Made by a program: the position numbers and the translations under genes | Source of the DNA: Candidatus Methanomethylophilaceae archaeon | GTDB lineage: Archaea > Thermoplasmatota > Thermoplasmata > Methanomassiliicoccales > Methanomethylophilaceae | Length of the DNA: 9,373 nucleotides | NCBI GenBank assembly: GCA_017395275.1 | Contig: JAFPVN010000018.1 | Location: 1-9,373 of the forward strand | Reading direction: 5' to 3' | Shown here: positions 6,718 to 9,373 of the stretch, one piece after another | Position numbering within the stretch: the stretch's first letter is position 1 | Layout: each line of letters begins with the position of its first letter | The notes under the pieces: model-generated | Database searches by the model: none | The model's input: the letters and a program-made list of their open reading frames with translations, nothing else | What the model was told of the DNA's origin: nothing

Positions 6718-6951
6718 GCTATCCCTCTGACGGTCTATCGACGTGTAGGATTTAACCATTTCTTGATTCCGGCATATATCGACGTGACGGGCAGGGCGTA
6801 GATCCTGTCATTCATGGGTCAGGGTCAATATATGAAAATATGGAATTCAATTCCATTTTTTCATTAGTTTCAATGTTGAAGCTTAATTTTTATCACATAA
6901 TAATTGCATAACGGTTAATACGCGCGACGCGATACCCTCCCAGGTAATCAG
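6718..6951. promoter_or_regulatory. Divergent control region between the membrane-protein operon and gpmA
   Basis: A 234-base gap without genes, AT-rich on its right side. Leftward: GATATAT (6780-6774, minus) as TATA box and AGAGGG (6728-6723) as ribosome site. Rightward: TTTTTATC (6887-6894) as a possible TATA box for gpmA, giving a start near 6915, and AGGTAATC (6942-6949) as ribosome site just before the ATG at 6952. In the middle are a tandem hexamer GGGTCA-GGGTCA (6816-6827) and a large near-perfect palindrome (6832-6864), listed separately. Promoter positions are inferred from sequence only. Confidence 0.5.
6832..6864. repeat. 33-bp near-perfect palindrome (16-bp arms, 1-base centre)
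   Basis: Left arm ATGAAAATATGGAATT (6832-6847), centre C (6848), right arm AATTCCATTTTTTCAT (6849-6864). Fifteen of sixteen positions pair; the only mismatch is T6839 against T6857. It lies 87 bases before the gpmA start and 114 bases before the divergent membrane-protein start, with no gene running into it from either side. An operator for a dimeric regulator is therefore likelier than a terminator. As RNA it would form a long hairpin with almost no loop. Confidence 0.8.
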
Positions 6952-7707
6952 ATGACCGACACAATGAAGCTCGTACTCCTCCGCCACGGGGAGAGCGTAT
7001 GGAACAAGGAGAACCTCTTCACCGGGTGGACCGATGTGGACCTTTCCGAGACCGGAAGGGCAGAGGCAGTCGAGGCCGGTAAGGTGCTGAAGGCCGAGGG
7101 ATTCGATTTCGATGTCTGCTACACGTCGTACCTCAAGCGCGCCATCCACACGCTCAACATCACCTTGGAGGGCATGGACCGCGAATGGCTGCCGGTCATC
7201 AAGTCATGGAAGCTCAACGAGCGTCACTACGGTGCACTCCAGGGACTCAACAAGGCCGAGACCGCCGAGAAGTACGGCGAGGACCAGGTCAAGAAATGGA
7301 GGAGATCCTACGACATCCCCCCGCCGGCACTGGACCCCAAGGACGAGCGCAACCCCGCCCGCCAGATACAGTATTCGGGAGTGGATCCGAAGGACCTCCC
7401 GCTCACCGAGAGCCTCAAGGATACTGTCGCACGCGCGGTACCCTACTTCGAGGCGGAGATCAAGCCTAGGATGCTGAAGGGGGAACGTGTGATCATCGCC
7501 GCCCACGGGAACTCCCTGCGCGCGCTGGTGAAGGTGTTCGAGAACATGTCCGACGACGATATCGTCGGGGTCAACATCCCCACCGCCGTACCCCTCGTTT
7601 ACGAGTTCGACAGGGACTTCAACGTCGTATCCAAGAGATACCTGGGTGACCAGGAGAAGATCAACGCCAAGGTCAACGCCGTGGCGAACCAGGCCAAGAA
7701 GAAGTGA
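6952..7707 (+). CDS. gpmA: 2,3-bisphosphoglycerate-dependent phosphoglycerate mutase
   Basis: Cytoplasmic enzyme interconverting 3- and 2-phosphoglycerate in glycolysis and gluconeogenesis, through a phosphohistidine intermediate. The 251-residue length equals the bacterial GpmA norm. The RHGES motif (11-15) carries the nucleophilic His12; Arg63 (SYLKRAIHT) binds phosphate; NERHYGALQG (89-98) contains Glu90; and AAHGNSLRAL (183-192) holds the second catalytic His185. The insert KYGEDQVKKWRRSYDIPPP distinguishes true GpmA from smaller histidine phosphatases. The ATG at 6952 is preferred over 6964 because AGGTAATC ends 2 bases before it. Most archaea rely on cofactor-independent mutases, so this dPGM probably came from bacteria; base composition is fully adapted to the neighbours. 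The downstream TPR gene starts within 2 bases of the stop. Confidence 0.96.
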   Translation: MTDTMKLVLLRHGESVWNKENLFTGWTDVDLSETGRAEAVEAGKVLKAEGFDFDVCYTSYLKRAIHTLNITLEGMDREWLPVIKSWKLNERHYGALQGLNKAETAEKYGEDQVKKWRRSYDIPPPALDPKDERNPARQIQYSGVDPKDLPLTESLKDTVARAVPYFEAEIKPRMLKGERVIIAAHGNSLRALVKVFENMSDDDIVGVNIPTAVPLVYEFDRDFNVVSKRYLGDQEKINAKVNAVANQAKKK

Positions 7708-7709
7708 AT

Positions 7710-8627
7710 ATGTCATCCGACGAGCATCTGGACGTCGCGCTGGAGGAGTACAACGACAAGGTCTCCCGCCTGGAGACCGAGGGCCCCGTCTCCGAGCTCC
7801 TCGAAGCGCTGATCAACCGCGGCACCATACTTATGATGATGGAATCCACCATCTCTGCCCTCAGCGACTTCGACGATGCCATCGACATCATCGAGGACGA
7901 GGAGAGGGAGGGCCGCAGGATAGACGCCGGACTGTACATCCGCGCCCACGAGGGACGCGGGAACCTGCTGTTCGACGGAGATCAGGTCGGGATGCTGGAG
8001 GATTACAGGAAGGTGGCCGGGAGGCTCTCCGAGCTCATGCCCGGGAACGGGTACTTCGACGTGAAAGGGATCGTGGAGATGTGCATCGACGTGGCCGACG
8101 ACCTGATGAACACCGGCAAGTTCCACGACGCCGAACCGTTCCTGCACAAGGCATTGGATGTCCTGGAGGGAAGGATCGGCGACTGGGAGGACAACCGCAG
8201 GGCGGACGCGTACTCCTATCTGGGGAACGTGTACGAGAGGACCGGGCAGCCCCAGAAGGCCATAGAGAACTACGGGAAGGACATCGACATCGACTGCTAT
8301 CTGGCAGATCACCACCTCATCGACGACTACAGGCGTCTTGTGATGTCGCTGTACAACCGCGCGGAGCTCCGCAACGACGCGGGCGATTCGGATGGATATC
8401 TATCCGACTTCATCCTCGCTGCGGAGTATCTTGAGATCACGATCGAGAGCGGTCAGAGCGACGAGAAGGAACTGCTCGTTGGTATGTGCCAGGCCATCGC
8501 TTCCCTGCTTGTCGAGAAGGGCAAGGTGGCCGATTCTGAGAAATATCTGATCAAGGCGATGAAGTACGGCATGCCCGATATCGACAGGGCGATGTCGCAG
8601 CTCGGTATAAGGAAACCGTCAGAATGA
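7710..8627 (+). CDS. Tetratricopeptide (TPR) repeat protein
   Basis: Predicted helical-repeat scaffold of 305 residues, cytoplasmic (no signal peptide or membrane segment), markedly acidic. TPR-like units are visible at about 29-62 (LLEALINRGTILMM to SDFDDAIDII), 72-105, 120-153 (VADDLMNTGKFHDAEPFLHKAL), 163-196 (AYSYLGNVYERTGQPQKAIENY, the best match), 207-241 and 251-284 (LLVEKGKVADSEKYLIKAM). TPR domains bind proteins or peptides; the partner is unknown. The ATG at 7710 lies 2 bases after the gpmA stop. A GTG at 7704 would add two residues and overlap that stop by four bases (GTGA), so translational coupling to gpmA is likely either way. The 3' end overlaps the opposite gene by 9 bases inside a hairpin. 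A link to glycolysis is suggested only by gene order. Confidence 0.88.
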   Translation: MSSDEHLDVALEEYNDKVSRLETEGPVSELLEALINRGTILMMMESTISALSDFDDAIDIIEDEEREGRRIDAGLYIRAHEGRGNLLFDGDQVGMLEDYRKVAGRLSELMPGNGYFDVKGIVEMCIDVADDLMNTGKFHDAEPFLHKALDVLEGRIGDWEDNRRADAYSYLGNVYERTGQPQKAIENYGKDIDIDCYLADHHLIDDYRRLVMSLYNRAELRNDAGDSDGYLSDFILAAEYLEITIESGQSDEKELLVGMCQAIASLLVEKGKVADSEKYLIKAMKYGMPDIDRAMSQLGIRKPSE

Positions 8628-8631
8628 CGGT
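8615..8631. terminator. Shared hairpin over the convergent stop codons
   Basis: ACCGTCA-GAA-TGACGGT forms a perfect 7-bp stem with a 3-base loop. The TPR gene's TGA (8625-8627) and the complement of the opposite gene's TGA (8619-8621) lie in opposite arms. Being symmetric, it could end or stabilise transcripts from both sides. Neither side has a strong T-tract, so the terminator role is an inference. Confidence 0.45.
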
Positions 8632-8924
8632 AGACCGTACCTCTTCCTGGCCTCGAGCTCCTCGTTGATCATCCTCTCCACGTCGTCTAGGACATCGAGG
8701 ATCTCCGAATCCGCTTTGCCTGCCAGAACGGTGCAGCAGAGGTGCTTGTTGGAAGAGAAGTTCCCGGCTATGTAGTTGATGACGATGCTCCTCTCGTAAT
8801 CATCCCTCAGTGCCTGGGATTCGAGCAGCAGGTAGCGCACCTTGTCCAACGGAAGGTCGGGAAGGAAGTTGCCCGGATTGACGACGAGACCTATGAGGTC
8901 CTCGCAGTTGCCGTAGGTGGTCAT
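8619..8924 (-). CDS. Hypothetical 101-residue protein
   Basis: I do not recognise this protein. It is short, soluble and mostly helical: residues 26-43 (LDKVRYLLLESQALRDDY), 44-53 (ERSIVINYIA) and 73-95 (SEILDVLDDVERMINEELEARKR) look like amphipathic helices, the last possibly a coiled coil. Cys7, Cys63 and Cys64 are not in a known metal motif. No ribosome site precedes the ATG at 8924. A TATA-like CCTTATAG lies on the minus strand at 8953-8946, about 25 bases upstream, so the transcript may be leaderless, which is common in archaea. GC and codon use match the neighbours, supporting a real gene. Its 3' end overlaps the TPR gene by 9 bases, tail to tail. It could be a small regulator or adaptor, but nothing in the sequence decides this. 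Confidence 0.72.
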   Translation of the reverse strand: MTTYGNCEDLIGLVVNPGNFLPDLPLDKVRYLLLESQALRDDYERSIVINYIAGNFSSNKHLCCTVLAGKADSEILDVLDDVERMINEELEARKRYGLPSF

Positions 8925-9071
8925 ACCGGGGTGATGTATGAACGACTATAAGGTTTATCGGACGACAGTTCCATTGAAACCCTATGAAAAATAGCGACCC
9001 GAAAGCAACTGGAAGAGAAGAAACTTAGACTTAAATACGGCGGGAACGTAGAATAATACAGGAGGGATCGG
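8925..9071. promoter_or_regulatory. Promoter gap between the hypothetical gene and tnpB, with possible element left end
   Basis: Contains the leftward TATA-like site (8946-8953), a TTTAT pentamer (8954-8958) resembling IS200/IS605 target sites, and a small hairpin CTAT-GAAAA-ATAG (8982-8994). For tnpB it holds a TATA box TTAAATAC (9031-9038) with expected start near 9060 and a strong ribosome site, AGGAGGGATC (9060-9069), before the ATG at 9072. The composition is more AT-rich than the flanking genes. There is no room for a tnpA transposase here. The left boundary of the element is not established. Confidence 0.5.
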
Positions 9072-9373
9072 ATGCCGCAGATGAGGACGGTCGTCGTCAG
9101 ACTATACCCGAACAGGACGCAGGAGAAGGCATTATTGAATACGCTCGGACGCTGCTGTTTCCTGTACAACCATCTCCTCGAAACATGCAAGAAGGCACAC
9201 GAGGACGGGCAGAAGCATCCCTCTGAATTCGATTTGGATAAGCACATTACCGATTTCAAGAAGGAACACACGGAACTGAAGGAGGTGTACTCGCAGGTGC
9301 TGACGAACGTGAGCACCAGGGTATCGTTGGCATTCGACGGATTCTTTAGGCGCGTCAGGGAAAATAAGGAGGA
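9072..9373 (+). CDS. tnpB: IS200/IS605-family TnpB, N-terminal part (3' end outside window)
   Basis: RNA-guided DNA endonuclease encoded by IS200/IS605 and IS607 elements, evolutionary ancestor of Cas12. The frame stays open from the ATG to the window edge, giving 100 codons of an expected 370-430. Visible is the N-terminal helix-turn-helix/WED region: VVVRLYPNRTQEKALLNTLG (7-26), CCFLYNHLLETC (28-39), then ELKEVYSQVLTNVSTRVSLA (68-87) and FDGFFRRVREN (88-98). All are hallmark blocks of the OrfB_IS605 N-terminal domain. The RuvC residues and zinc finger, needed to judge activity, lie outside the window. No tnpA is adjacent upstream, so this may be a lone-tnpB (IS1341-type) copy unless tnpA follows. 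A very good ribosome site supports the start; a second in-frame ATG at 9081 is possible. Confidence 0.92.
   Translation, partial: MPQMRTVVVRLYPNRTQEKALLNTLGRCCFLYNHLLETCKKAHEDGQKHPSEFDLDKHITDFKKEHTELKEVYSQVLTNVSTRVSLAFDGFFRRVRENKE
9072..9373 (+). mobile_element. Partial IS200/IS605-type insertion sequence, continuing past the window
   Basis: Defined only by the tnpB N-terminal coding sequence. The left end should lie in the 8954-9071 gap, but I cannot place it; the right end, where the guide (omega) RNA would be encoded, is beyond 9373. Such elements use subterminal hairpins rather than inverted terminal repeats and make no target duplication, so the edges cannot be read from this copy alone. 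Confidence 0.7.

Noticed and set aside
8921..9316. Minus-strand 131-residue frame rich in Ser, Phe and Cys
   Set aside because: Antisense of tnpB; the plus-strand frame has clear TnpB motifs and a strong ribosome site.

Overview
The window looks archaeal and most resembles a Thermoplasmatota/Methanomassiliicoccales-type genome (inferred, not proven). The grounds are AT-rich TATA-like boxes about 25 bases upstream of several starts, Shine-Dalgarno sequences of the AGGTGAT type, a K+-independent membrane pyrophosphatase, a DtxR regulator carrying a FeoA domain, and fairly high-GC genes separated by AT-rich gaps. It is mostly ordinary chromosomal housekeeping. I see no CRISPR array, rRNA, tRNA, prophage or clear defence island, and no convincing new multi-gene system.

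Layout, left to right. 1-615 (+) is the 3' part of argininosuccinate lyase (argH). 694-1359 (+) is a DtxR-family metal-dependent repressor fused to a FeoA domain, followed 4 bases later by feoB (1364-3277, +). Together they form a ferrous-iron uptake operon headed by its own probable regulator, with TTAGGT half-sites just upstream. 3278-3561 is a gene-poor gap holding hairpins, a 14-bp palindrome and, at its right end, the terminator of the next gene. 3562-5754 (-) is the proton-pumping pyrophosphatase hppA, with a clear promoter and leader at 5755-5808. 5859-6717 (-) is a two-gene operon of unknown function: a small four-helix membrane protein followed by a soluble protein. 6718-6951 is a divergent AT-rich control region with a 33-bp near-perfect palindrome. 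6952-7707 (+) is a bacterial-type, 2,3-bisphosphoglycerate-dependent phosphoglycerate mutase, closely followed by a TPR-repeat protein (7710-8627, +). This converges on an unknown 101-residue protein (8619-8924, -); both stop codons lie in one hairpin. 9072-9373 (+) is the 5' end of an IS200/IS605-type tnpB, cut by the window edge.

How the genes fit together: the regulator-FeoB pair is the one clear functional unit (iron sensing plus iron import). HppA uses the pyrophosphate released by biosynthesis, including by the step before ArgH, to energise the membrane. GpmA is a glycolysis/gluconeogenesis enzyme, and its link to the downstream TPR protein rests on gene order only. The tnpB is the only mobile-element signal.
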